Shown here: one piece after another, positions 7,297 through 14,426 of the stretch
Position numbering within the stretch: the stretch's first letter is position 1
Layout of the letters: every line of letters begins with the position of its first letter
DNA from: Actinomycetes bacterium
Lineage (GTDB): Bacteria; Actinomycetota; Acidimicrobiia; Acidimicrobiales; RAAP-2
NCBI GenBank assembly: GCA_025352305.1
Contig: JANXTQ010000109.1
Coordinates: forward strand, 1-17,807
Reading direction: 5' to 3'
DNA length: 17,807 nt
Position numbers and translations under genes: made by a program
The notes under the pieces: model-generated
Databases searched by the model: none
The model's input: the letters and a program-made list of their open reading frames with translations, nothing else
What the model was told of the DNA's origin: nothing

Positions 7297-7750
7297 TTGC
7301 TTCGACCGCTGATTTGATATTGGCGAGTGTGGTTTCGATTGCCCGCTGCAACATTTCGAATCGTCCTTCAAAATTGGCGCCCGAGCCTTCAACGTTGATG
7401 ACGGGAACAGTGAAGGATTCTCTTAGTCGCGTGTGAGCGCCCACCGGTTCAAAATCAAAACGCCAGGTGGAGGGCCACTCGGACTCCTGTTGCACCTGGA
7501 ACTCGATGCATCGACCAAACTCGAAGTTCGTAATCTGGCCTGGCTCCTCCCATTCGCTCTCCCCAACGCGGTTAAAACCGCGAAAGTGTGCGCCAATGGC
7601 TGCTTCACTGAAACCGTCCTCCCACTGAAACTTGAAACATTCGGGACTCCACTCGCCCATCCGAGTCAGATCTCCGACGAGGCCAAACACTCGTTCGACG
7701 GGAGCGGCAATCTCAACAAACGCTTCGGACGTTTCAGGAAAATTAGTCAC
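7271..7750 (-). CDS. SRPBCC (START/polyketide cyclase-like) protein, copy 1
   Basis: This 159-residue protein has the SRPBCC helix-grip fold, a hydrophobic cavity that binds lipids, polyketides or aromatic ligands. The N-terminal strand and helix appear as IAAPVERVFGLVGDLTRM, followed by GEWSPEC, AAIGAHFRGFNR and TWRFDFEPVG, with a C-terminal helix (RFEMLQRAIETTL). It starts with GTG at 7750, which overlaps the stop of copy 2 (GTGA), so the two are translated together. About 60 percent of residues match copy 2 in a hand alignment of the core. It is the last gene of the glycine cleavage operon, and its 3' end overlaps the ADC-family gene by 26 bases. No catalytic residues can be identified; a binding, cyclase or stress role is open. 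Confidence 0.8.
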   Translation of the reverse strand: MTNFPETSEAFVEIAAPVERVFGLVGDLTRMGEWSPECFKFQWEDGFSEAAIGAHFRGFNRVGESEWEEPGQITNFEFGRCIEFQVQQESEWPSTWRFDFEPVGAHTRLRESFTVPVINVEGSGANFEGRFEMLQRAIETTLANIKSAVEATTESSSEG

Positions 7751-8211
7751 GACTTAGATGCTTCGGCCGCGGACTTGATACTCGCCACCGTGGCCACAAT
7801 CCCGTTGTGCATCATGTCAAAACGACCAGGGAAATTAGACGGCGAGCCCACCACGTTCAGCATCGGTGCGTGAAAGGATTCGCGCAGCACCGTTGTCTCG
7901 CCCGATGACTCAAACTCAAAGCGCCACGTCGTGGGAATGAGCGATCCTCTCGGCACTTGAAACTCAAAGACGCGGTTGCGCGAAAAGTCGGTTATCTCGC
8001 CCGGCGCCTCCCATTCGTAATCTTGGACACGGTTAAATCCCGTAAAGGTCGCCCCGATGGCCGCTTCTTCGTGACCGTCATCCCACGCCACGCGGTAGCA
8101 CTCCGGGCTCCATTCACCCATGCGGGTCAAGTCCGAAACCAACTCAAAAACCGTTTCGACCGAGGCATCAATTTGCGTGGAAACCTCTGAAACATCAGGA
8201 GAGAGTGTCAT
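7747..8211 (-). CDS. SRPBCC (START/polyketide cyclase-like) protein, copy 2
   Basis: This 154-residue protein is a paralogue of the next gene, with the same order of motifs: ASVETVFELVSDLTRMGEWS, GATFTGFNRV, VFEFQV and TWRFEFESSG, then a C-terminal helix. The ATG at 8211 is chosen because the fold begins within ten residues of it. The open frame continues 70 codons upstream (to 8421), but only through a shadow of gcvPB and with no family character. It lies ten bases after the gcvPB stop on the same strand, so it is probably co-transcribed with gcvT, gcvPA and gcvPB. DLTRMGEWSPEC is identical in both copies and may define their ligand pocket or partner surface. The function is unknown. Confidence 0.82.
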   Translation of the reverse strand: MTLSPDVSEVSTQIDASVETVFELVSDLTRMGEWSPECYRVAWDDGHEEAAIGATFTGFNRVQDYEWEAPGEITDFSRNRVFEFQVPRGSLIPTTWRFEFESSGETTVLRESFHAPMLNVVGSPSNFPGRFDMMHNGIVATVASIKSAAEASKS

Positions 8212-8221
8212 GTTGGCGATA

Positions 8222-9745
8222 TTACGGCGTATTGCGTGACGCTGCGTCCTCGGTGGCGATGAGACGACGGGCCGCTCGGGCTTCGTCGACCCGCGTGACC
8301 GGTGTTGAGTGCGGGGAGGTGCGAACCGCTTCGGGATCTTCCGCCGCTCGCTGAGCAATTCGTTCGAGCGCCTCCGCCAAGGCCTCGAGGGTCTGGGGAC
8401 TTTCGGTCTCCGTGGGCTCAAACATCAGCGCCTCGTCCACAATGAGCGGAAAGTACACCGTCGGAGCGTGAAATCCCTCTTCGAGCAAACTCTTGGCAAT
8501 ATCGAGCGCGCGCACCTGATGGTCGGCCTTGATCTGTGAACTGGTCAAGACACATTCGTGCATGCACGTGCGGTCATACGCCGCGGGCAGCGTGTCGCGA
8601 AGGCGTTCGCGTAGCCAGTTGGCGTTGAGTACTGCGTACTGCGCCACGCGAGTCAGTCCATCGCCGCCGTGAACGTTGATATAGGCGAGGGCGCGTGCGA
8701 GCACCATGGCGTTACCGTGCCAACCGTGCACCCGACCGATTGATCGCTCCGGTGTCGTCCAGTCGTATGTTCCATCGGCCATAAGGGTGGGCTTCGGACC
8801 GGGTAGATACGCCGCAATGCGTGATGACACCGCGACCGGCCCGGCGCCGGGCCCACCACCACCGTGCGGCGTCGCGAAGGTCTTGTGCAGATTCATGTGA
8901 ACAATGTCGAAACCCATGTCGCCCGGTCGCACCACTCCGAGAATGGCATTCAAGTTGGCGCCGTCGTAGTAGAGCAGTCCGCCCACTTCGTGCACCGCAG
9001 CGGCAATCTCGGTGATCTCTTCTTCGAAAAGTCCGACCGTATTGGGATTAGTCAACATGATTCCCGCAACGTCGGGACCAAGAGCTGCCTTTAGCGCAGC
9101 GAGGTCCACGAGACCTCGTTCGTCCGAAGGAATGGTCGTGACCTCGTAACCACCAAGAGTCACCGACGCTGGATTGGTGCCGTGAGCGGAGTCCGGAATA
9201 ATGACTCGACTACGCACCTGTCCGTTGGCCTCGTGATACGCCCGCATGAGTAACAGGCCCGTCAGTTCGCCCGCGGCACCCGCCGCTGGCTGAAGTGTGG
9301 CGGCCGCCATGCCCGTGATCTCACAAAGCTTGGTCTCGAGGGTCACCATCAGTTCGAGCCATCCCTGACTGAGCGCCGCTGGTGCTGCGGGGTGAACCGA
9401 ATTGAAACCGGCGTCGGCCGCCACCGCGTCACAGAACTTCGGGTTGTACTTCATGGTGCACGATCCCAATGGGTACGCACCCAAGTCCACCGAGAACTGT
9501 CGATGAGACAGTCGAGTGAAGTGCGCGACGAGGTCGCGCTCCGAAACTTCGGCAATATCAATGACGTGATCACCAAGATGCTCGGTCGCAATCAACTCAG
9601 TGAGTGGGGTCGCTGGTACGAAGGTGCTGCGAAGTTGAAACGCAGATCGGCCCGGTGAGGACATTTCAAAAATCGTGGGTTCGGTGTCGGTGCCGAGCAA
9701 CGGAGCGGAACTGGCCCGTCCTCCAGGAGCAATTCGTGCAACCAT
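8222..9745 (-). CDS. gcvPB: Glycine dehydrogenase (decarboxylating), subunit 2
   Basis: This 507-residue protein is the C-terminal half of the P-protein of the glycine cleavage system. With subunit 1 it decarboxylates glycine on pyridoxal phosphate and passes the aminomethyl group to lipoyl H-protein. Visible motifs are LGAYPLGSCTMKYNPK (89-103), PAAGAAGE, DSAHGTNPAS (185-194), YYDGANLNAI and the PLP lysine in NLHKTFATPHGGGGPG (K288). The ATG overlaps the gcvPA stop (TAATG), which indicates translational coupling. The length is slightly above typical because of a C-terminal tail rich in Ala, Arg and Glu (from about residue 480). No residue required for PLP binding appears to be missing. The two-subunit form is common in Actinobacteria, Firmicutes and archaea. 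Confidence 0.95.
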   Translation of the reverse strand: MVARIAPGGRASSAPLLGTDTEPTIFEMSSPGRSAFQLRSTFVPATPLTELIATEHLGDHVIDIAEVSERDLVAHFTRLSHRQFSVDLGAYPLGSCTMKYNPKFCDAVAADAGFNSVHPAAPAALSQGWLELMVTLETKLCEITGMAAATLQPAAGAAGELTGLLLMRAYHEANGQVRSRVIIPDSAHGTNPASVTLGGYEVTTIPSDERGLVDLAALKAALGPDVAGIMLTNPNTVGLFEEEITEIAAAVHEVGGLLYYDGANLNAILGVVRPGDMGFDIVHMNLHKTFATPHGGGGPGAGPVAVSSRIAAYLPGPKPTLMADGTYDWTTPERSIGRVHGWHGNAMVLARALAYINVHGGDGLTRVAQYAVLNANWLRERLRDTLPAAYDRTCMHECVLTSSQIKADHQVRALDIAKSLLEEGFHAPTVYFPLIVDEALMFEPTETESPQTLEALAEALERIAQRAAEDPEAVRTSPHSTPVTRVDEARAARRLIATEDAASRNTP

Positions 9746-11112
9746 TAGCTCACCGCCTTAGCAAAAGCGGCGACGAACTGATCGATCTCGCTCTTCGTTC
9801 TTTTTTCCGTCACGGTGATTACCACTGATCGATCTATTTGATCGTCACCGAGTGACGGATCAGGTCCCCCAGTGAGTTGGCTGATCGCCAAGCCCCCAAA
9901 GAATCCCTCGTCCACGAGGCGATCAAGCACGACGTTCGCTTCTCGCTTCGTGACGAGTGCGAACTCGCGGAAAAAAGGAGCGCTGCTCACGGCGTCGACG
10001 CCGTCGATTCCCACGAGTTGATCAAAGGCGTAGTGCGCACCTTGTGCGCAGCGCGTCGCAACTTCGCGCAGGCCCTGGGTTCCGAGCCATCCCAGCTGCA
10101 CCGCGGCGGTCACGGCCATGAGGGTTTGGTTAGTACAGACATTCGACGTGGCCTTTTCTCGACGGATGTCCTGCTCTCGAGCGCGCAGCGTCGTGACAAA
10201 CGCGCGTCGATCTTTCGTGTCGACAGTTTGACCAACGAGGCGTCCTGGCAAGCGGCGTAGTTGGGCATCGGTACAGGCGAACAGACCGAGGTACGGTCCC
10301 CCGAAGGCGAGTGGCGTGCCAAAGGGCTGACCTTCACCGACCATGACGTCCGCGCCCCATTGGCCCGCGGTTTTAAGAACGCTCGCGGCAACCGGATCGC
10401 ATCCGAGAATGAACAACGCATCGCACTCGCTGGCCAAGGCCTTCGCGCCATGCATGTCTTCTAAGACGCCCAAATAGTTCGGATACGCCGCGACGACGGC
10501 ACCCACATCGTCACGTCGCACCGCTGTCCAGTCCGTCACGCCATTGACGAGGGGAACCTCGACCACGACGTGACCCGTGCCCGCGGCGAACGTCTTGACC
10601 ACGGCACGCCAGTGCGGATGAACGCCCGCCGAGATGAGGAGCTTTTGGCGACCCGTCGCGCCTACGGCCATGTTGACGGCTTCGACGAGCGCCGTGGCAC
10701 CGTCGTAAAGAGACGCGTTCGCAATCGGCAGTCCGCTCAGTCGCGAAATCATGGTTTGGTACTCAAATATCGCCTGCAAAATCCCCTGAGCCACCTCGGG
10801 TTGATACGGCGTATAGGCAGTGACGAACTCCGAACGTGACGAGAGGGCCTTAACAACTGCGGGAACCTCGTGGTCGTACGCTCCGGCGCCAGCGAAACAG
10901 ATCAGTCGTTCCGTCGTTGCGAGGTTCGCTCGCGTCAGGCGCGCAAAGTCAGCGGCAACGTCCGGTTCCGATTTCCCACTCTCCAGCGTCAATCCACCGG
11001 CCAGCTTGATGGCGCTCGGCACGTGGTCAAAGAGACTCTCGAGCGAACTCAGACCAAGAAAACTGAGCATCTCCTCGGTCTCGGTGGCGGTATGGGGGAT
11101 GTAATCAGGCAC
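9745..11112 (-). CDS. gcvPA: Glycine dehydrogenase (decarboxylating), subunit 1
   Basis: This 455-residue protein is the N-terminal half of the P-protein and pairs with gcvPB. Typical features are PDYIPHTATETEEML at the N-terminus, CFAGAGAYDHEVPAVV, SEFVTAYTPYQPEVAQG, NASLYDGATALVEA, GEGQPFGTPLAFGGPYLGLF, and GRLVGQTVDTKDRRAFVTTL with REQDIRREKATSNVCTNQ. The start is the GTG at 11112, one base after the gcvT stop, because the family N-terminus begins there. The open frame to 11232 would add 40 residues that lie inside gcvT and look unrelated. There is no separate promoter, so expression should depend on the gcvT promoter. The gene is intact. Confidence 0.94.
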   Translation of the reverse strand: MPDYIPHTATETEEMLSFLGLSSLESLFDHVPSAIKLAGGLTLESGKSEPDVAADFARLTRANLATTERLICFAGAGAYDHEVPAVVKALSSRSEFVTAYTPYQPEVAQGILQAIFEYQTMISRLSGLPIANASLYDGATALVEAVNMAVGATGRQKLLISAGVHPHWRAVVKTFAAGTGHVVVEVPLVNGVTDWTAVRRDDVGAVVAAYPNYLGVLEDMHGAKALASECDALFILGCDPVAASVLKTAGQWGADVMVGEGQPFGTPLAFGGPYLGLFACTDAQLRRLPGRLVGQTVDTKDRRAFVTTLRAREQDIRREKATSNVCTNQTLMAVTAAVQLGWLGTQGLREVATRCAQGAHYAFDQLVGIDGVDAVSSAPFFREFALVTKREANVVLDRLVDEGFFGGLAISQLTGGPDPSLGDDQIDRSVVITVTEKRTKSEIDQFVAAFAKAVS

Positions 11113-11113
11113 C

Positions 11114-12166
11114 TCACTTGACCTTTCTGACAAAGGGCGCAGCCACCACCGAAGCGGAGATGTCGCGCCCACGTTGTTGCACGGTGACCGGCGTTCCCAG
11201 CTCGATATCGCCCTGCAGTAACCCCAATCCAATTCCGCGCTGCAGGATTGGTGAGTAGTTGCCCGAGCTCAAGGTGCCGGCTGGTTCGTTGCCGATCAGC
11301 ACCTGGGATCCTTCTCGAAGCGGATTTCTGCCGTCGGCGCTGATGGCGCTCAGCAGTCTCGACGGGCCCGACTTTCGTTGCTCGTCCAGCGCGTCGCGGC
11401 CAACGAAATGCTCTTTATCCCAGCCCACCACCCAGCCGAGACGCGCTTCGAGCGGCGTTATCGACGATGACAGTTCGTGTCCGTGAAGCGGCAGTGCGGC
11501 CTCGAGACGCAGCGTGTCTCGCGCCCCCAGTCCCGCGGGATGAACTCCGGCACCAATGAGCGCGCGCAGAACCGACTCCGCTACTTCGTTGGGAACCGCG
11601 ATCTCGATTCCGTCCTCGCCGGTGTAGCCCGTTCCGCCCACACGAACCTGGACTCCGTTGAAATCAAAACTCTGAACGTGAAAACGTCCGACGCTGGCCC
11701 AGTCGGGCCGAAAGCTCGCGACGGCGCTACGCGCGTTGGGACCCTGGACCGCTAAAACGCAGCGTTCGTGGGTGACGTCGGTTCCGCCCACCGCGCCCAG
11801 CACGCGAGCGGTGTTAGACGCATTGGGCATCACGTCGAACTCGTGCTCGGACATCCACCACACGATGATGTCGTCGTCTACGCCGCCGGCGTTATTGAGC
11901 AGATGCGTGTACTGAGCTCGACCGGAGCTAACTCGGCGCAGGTCGTTAGAAAACGAGTGCTGCAGATCGTCAAAAACGTCGCCAACTACCCGTACGGTGC
12001 CGAGGTGGCTGACGTCAAAAACCACGGCGTCGCTACGACACAAGAGGTGCTCGGCGAGGGTGCCCGATTCATACTGAAGAGGCATTGCCCACCCACCGAA
12101 GGGGACAATTTTGGCGCCCAATTCAACGTGAACATCGTAGAGAAAGGGCCGGCGATCGTCGCTCAT
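11114..12166 (-). CDS. gcvT: Aminomethyltransferase (T-protein of the glycine cleavage system)
   Basis: This 350-residue T-protein transfers the methylene group from aminomethyl-lipoyl H-protein to tetrahydrofolate and releases ammonia. Landmarks are FLYDVHVELGAKIVPFGGW, FDVSHLGTVRVVG, the acidic GGVDDDIIV stretch (94-102) that holds the folate-interacting aspartate, VQGPNAR, GGTGYTGEDGIEI, GLGARDTLRLEAALPLHGHEL and the C-terminal SGNYSPILQRGIGLG. The length is close to the usual 360. The ATG at 12166 is preceded by AGGAGG only two bases away, and a -10 box at 12175-12180 would start the RNA about two bases before the ATG. This suggests a near-leaderless message. It is the first gene of the glycine cleavage operon. 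gcvH, which encodes the carrier all three enzymes need, is not in the window. Confidence 0.95.
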   Translation of the reverse strand: MSDDRRPFLYDVHVELGAKIVPFGGWAMPLQYESGTLAEHLLCRSDAVVFDVSHLGTVRVVGDVFDDLQHSFSNDLRRVSSGRAQYTHLLNNAGGVDDDIIVWWMSEHEFDVMPNASNTARVLGAVGGTDVTHERCVLAVQGPNARSAVASFRPDWASVGRFHVQSFDFNGVQVRVGGTGYTGEDGIEIAVPNEVAESVLRALIGAGVHPAGLGARDTLRLEAALPLHGHELSSSITPLEARLGWVVGWDKEHFVGRDALDEQRKSGPSRLLSAISADGRNPLREGSQVLIGNEPAGTLSSGNYSPILQRGIGLGLLQGDIELGTPVTVQQRGRDISASVVAAPFVRKVK

Positions 12167-12174
12167 CGCCTCCT

Positions 12175-12202
12175 ACCCTAAACGCCACCTCACTGAGGTC
12201 AG
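12175..12202 (-). promoter_or_regulatory. Predicted gcvT promoter containing a 13-base palindrome
   Basis: On the minus strand, CTGACC (12197-12202) and TAGGGT (12175-12180) are spaced by 16 bases and form a plausible promoter. The palindrome ACCTCA-C-TGAGGT (12187-12199, 6-bp arms, one central base) overlaps the -35 box and the spacer. MerR-family activators usually bind a dyad in exactly this position, and a MerR gene lies immediately upstream. An 8-base perfect palindrome, CACTAGTG (12206-12213), lies just beyond. No experimental support is available here. Confidence 0.5.
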
Positions 12203-12215
12203 GACCACTAGTGAA

Positions 12216-12695
12216 CTAAGCGCTGACGGCGCTCGAGATCTCGACGTCAATCTGGGGCAGGCCGGCCGCGATCATCTGGTCACGCAACGTGTCGTCGAGT
12301 TCGGCGACCACGCCCGCCAGCGGCACGACGTTAAAGACGCCCTGTCCCCCGCGCAGTAGGTCCACGATCTCGCCGTTGGAGTGCGCCATGACGGTCTTGG
12401 TGCCACTGAGAATCAGACTCGCCGAACCGAGATCTGCTCCCAGTGACTCGCGCAAGCAGTCAACTGCTTGACGCGTACGTGAGAGAGAAACCCCGGCGTC
12501 GAGGAGAGATTTAATGACTTTCACTTCTACGAGGTCGGCGTAGGAGTATCGACGCTTTGAACCGCTGCCGGTAGCAGCCGTCACGGAGGGAGTAACGAGC
12601 TCGGTACGGGCCCAGTAGTCCAGTTGGCGATAGGTCACGTTCGTGAGTCGACAAACCGTGGGTCCGCTAAATCCTGATGCAACTGCTGCGCTCAT
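12216..12695 (-). CDS. MerR-family transcriptional regulator, Rv1830-like
   Basis: This 159-residue protein carries one winged helix-turn-helix of the MerR type near the N-terminus: NVTYRQLDYWARTELV, then SGSKRRYSYADLVEVKVIKS, then the start of a helix (LSRTRQAVDCLRE). The C-terminal part, with VDLLRGGQGVFNVVPL, resembles the small actinobacterial regulator Rv1830, whose gene lies among glycine cleavage genes in mycobacteria. No cysteine pattern for metal binding is seen in the effector part. The ATG at 12695 follows GGGAGGACG at good spacing. The open frame upstream to a TTG at 12746 falls inside the predicted promoter, so it is rejected. The gene sits between thiG and gcvT on the same strand. 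Regulation of the glycine cleavage operon is inferred from position and the palindrome. Confidence 0.85.
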   Translation of the reverse strand: MSAAVASGFSGPTVCRLTNVTYRQLDYWARTELVTPSVTAATGSGSKRRYSYADLVEVKVIKSLLDAGVSLSRTRQAVDCLRESLGADLGSASLILSGTKTVMAHSNGEIVDLLRGGQGVFNVVPLAGVVAELDDTLRDQMIAAGLPQIDVEISSAVSA

Positions 12696-12744
12696 TTTGA
12701 ACGTCCTCCCGACAAAGGTGTTCACGCGAAGATCGCGTACGAGC

Positions 12745-12773
12745 AATGTAGGACCCGTAGCCCCTGTTTACAA
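12745..12773 (-). promoter_or_regulatory. Predicted promoter of the MerR gene, with inverted repeat over the -35 box
   Basis: On the minus strand, TTGTAA (12768-12773) and TACATT (12745-12750) are four-of-six matches to -35 and -10 boxes with a 17-base spacer. The transcript would begin near 12738, about 43 bases before the ATG, leaving room for the observed ribosome site. A CCCCT/AGGGG dyad (12761-12777) covers the -35 box and could be an operator. It also lies just after the thiG stop codon, but no T-run follows, so it is a poor terminator. Confidence 0.38.
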
Positions 12774-12780
12774 GGGGTAT

Positions 12781-13560
12781 TTATTCCAGTGCCAGGTGCG
12801 CTAAACCCACGTGGCTCGTTGACGCCTGCGCATAGAGCCGCGGGGCGATTCTTCCGGCTCGACGCGCTGCATCTCCCGCGCGCACTGCGTCGCGGATCGC
12901 CGCCGCCATGAGTTGCGGATCGAGTGCGCGATTGATCGCCGAGGCCGCCAAGACGCCGTCACATCCAAGTTCCATTGCCAACGCTGCGTCCGACGCGGTT
13001 CCAATCCCCGCATCCAGCAACACCGGCACGCTCAACTTCTCGCATATCAATGAGATGGCGTGGGCATTACGAATACCGAGACCGGAACCAATGGGTGAAC
13101 CGAGCGGCATCACCGCTACGCAACCCGTTTGCTCGAGTCGTTGGGCGACCACCAGATCATCATTTGTGTAGACCCAAACTTCAAAGTCCCGGCGAACGAG
13201 TTCTCGCGCGGCGGCCAACGTGGCGACCACGTCGGGCAACAACGTGCGTTCGTCGCCGATGACTTCAAGTTTGATTCGTGCGGTGCCGAATGCTTCTCGC
13301 GACAGTTCGGCCGTCTTGAGCGCTTCTTGTTCGCTGTAACAACCCGCCGTGTTTGGCAACAGATCGAATCCGAGCTCGCTCACGAGGTCGTAGATCGAAC
13401 CATCCACGTCCGGCGATACTCGTCGCAGCGCAACCGTAGCGACCGTCGCCTCAGAGGCAACGAGCGCGCCACGCAAAGCATCCAGTGTTCTCATTCCCCC
13501 GGTACCAATGACGAGGCGCGACGGCGAACTGAGCGTGCCAATGACGAGGGGTTCGCTCAC
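12781..13560 (-). CDS. thiG: Thiazole synthase
   Basis: This 259-residue TIM-barrel enzyme makes the thiazole phosphate part of thiamine from deoxyxylulose 5-phosphate, dehydroglycine and the sulfur carrier ThiS. Visible hallmarks are SRLVIGTGG, VALRRVSPD, LLPNTAGCYS, the Schiff-base lysine in IKLEVIGD (K98), VMPLGSPIGSGLGI, LLDAGIGTASDAALAMELGCDGVL and the final HVGLAHLALE. It starts with GTG at 13560. A TACGAT box (13567-13572) is spaced to put the RNA start exactly on that GTG. It is divergent from thiD. thiS, thiO/thiH and thiF are not next to it, so they must be elsewhere if the pathway is complete. The MerR gene follows on the same strand after 85 bases. Confidence 0.95.
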   Translation of the reverse strand: MSEPLVIGTLSSPSRLVIGTGGMRTLDALRGALVASEATVATVALRRVSPDVDGSIYDLVSELGFDLLPNTAGCYSEQEALKTAELSREAFGTARIKLEVIGDERTLLPDVVATLAAARELVRRDFEVWVYTNDDLVVAQRLEQTGCVAVMPLGSPIGSGLGIRNAHAISLICEKLSVPVLLDAGIGTASDAALAMELGCDGVLAASAINRALDPQLMAAAIRDAVRAGDAARRAGRIAPRLYAQASTSHVGLAHLALE

Positions 13561-13613
13561 CGCTCCATCGTACTTTGAGCAAACTTTTGCACCGTTAGGC
13601 TGAGGTGGTGCAA
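13561..13613. promoter_or_regulatory. Divergent thiG/thiD control region with 7-bp inverted repeat
   Basis: The gap holds a minus-strand -10 box for thiG (TACGAT, 13567-13572) and a plus-strand -10 box for thiD (TAGGCT, 13596-13601). TTGAGC (13575-13580) is a possible -35 for thiD at a short spacing. The perfect arms TTGCACC (13587-13593) and GGTGCAA (13607-13613) flank the thiD -10 box and cover its GTG start. There is no space for a TPP riboswitch, so control, if any, is probably by a DNA-binding protein. Confidence 0.5.
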
Positions 13614-14426
13614 CCGGTCGCCGTACTGACGATTGCCGGATCCGATTCAGGCGGTGGTGCCGGCATTGAAGCGGACCTGCGTACGTTTGCCGCCCTCGGA
13701 GTTCACGGTCTCGCCGCCATCACCGCGATCACCGCTCAAAACACCTACGAGGTGCGAGCCGTGTGTGCCCTTGAGGCCGAAATGGTGCGCGCGCAGGTCG
13801 AAGCCGTGACGGACGACATTGCAACGGCCGCAGTCAAGACCGGCATGTTGGCTCGTGCCCACACGGTCGACGTCGTCGCCGAGCTGGCCCGCGAAGGTCG
13901 CTTCACACACCTCGTGGTCGATCCGGTTCTCGTCAGTTCCTCCGGGCACCCACTCATGGAGCCGAGTGGCGTTCGCGCCTACCGCGAAGCGTTGTTGCCG
14001 TTTGCGACTCTCGCCACGCCAAATCTGCGCGAAGCCGCCGTATTGGCCGACGTCAACGTTCTCGAACTGCGATCGGTCGAAGATATGGTGCTCGTCGCAC
14101 AATCAATTTTAGCTTTCGGCGCTCGTGCCGTCGTGGTCAAGGGCGGACATTTCAGTTCGGACACTGACCGCGAAGAACGTGCCCCCGATGTTTTCGTGAG
14201 CGCCAACTTCGTCATCGTCCTAGACGCTGAGCGTATTGTGACGCGCAACGACCACGGCACGGGCTGTTCATTCGCGGCCGCGTGCGCGGCCCGTTTGGCG
14301 CTCGGTGACGAGGTCAGCGAGGCAGTGACGTTTGCCAAGGATTTTGTTCAACGAGCGCTTCGCGGTGCTGCCGATTGGAACCTCGGTGCCGGACATGGAC
14401 CCATTGATCACATGGGGTGGTCATGA
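13608..14426 (+). CDS. thiD: Hydroxymethylpyrimidine / phosphomethylpyrimidine kinase
   Basis: This 272-residue ribokinase-family enzyme phosphorylates 4-amino-5-hydroxymethyl-2-methylpyrimidine twice to give the pyrimidine diphosphate used in thiamine synthesis. Motifs are LTIAGSDSGGGAGIEADL near the N-terminus, AITAQNT, VDPVLVSSSG, VVVKGGH and the anion-hole/catalytic NDHGTGCSFAAA near residue 215 (catalytic Cys in GTGC). Two GTG codons stand in tandem at 13605 and 13608. The second is chosen because the -10 box at 13596-13601 predicts transcription from exactly 13608, which would give a leaderless message. The stop codon overlaps the next gene start (ATGA). There is no fused ThiE or TenA domain. 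Confidence 0.94.
   Translation: MQPVAVLTIAGSDSGGGAGIEADLRTFAALGVHGLAAITAITAQNTYEVRAVCALEAEMVRAQVEAVTDDIATAAVKTGMLARAHTVDVVAELAREGRFTHLVVDPVLVSSSGHPLMEPSGVRAYREALLPFATLATPNLREAAVLADVNVLELRSVEDMVLVAQSILAFGARAVVVKGGHFSSDTDREERAPDVFVSANFVIVLDAERIVTRNDHGTGCSFAAACAARLALGDEVSEAVTFAKDFVQRALRGAADWNLGAGHGPIDHMGWS

Noticed and set aside
8212..8421. A 70-codon N-terminal extension of SRPBCC copy 2.
   Set aside because: It lies wholly within gcvPB, is rich in Arg and Pro, and the SRPBCC fold starts right after the ATG at 8211.
12167..12215. A glycine riboswitch upstream of gcvT.
   Set aside because: Only 49 bases separate gcvT from the MerR stop codon, far too little for the aptamer, and the predicted RNA start is about two bases from the ATG.
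12761..12777. A hairpin CCCCT/AGGGG after thiG read as a terminator.
   Set aside because: The stem is only five pairs, no T-run follows on the minus strand, and it overlaps a good -35 box of the MerR promoter.
13561..13607. A TPP riboswitch before thiG or thiD.
   Set aside because: The gap is 47 bases and no conserved CUGAGA-type core fits; the CTGAGG-like bases at 13600-13605 are within the promoter and lack the rest of the structure.
13129..14102. Long antisense open frames opposite thiG (13129-13578, plus) and thiD (13647-14102, minus).
   Set aside because: Both real genes carry full sets of family motifs, and the antisense products show none.
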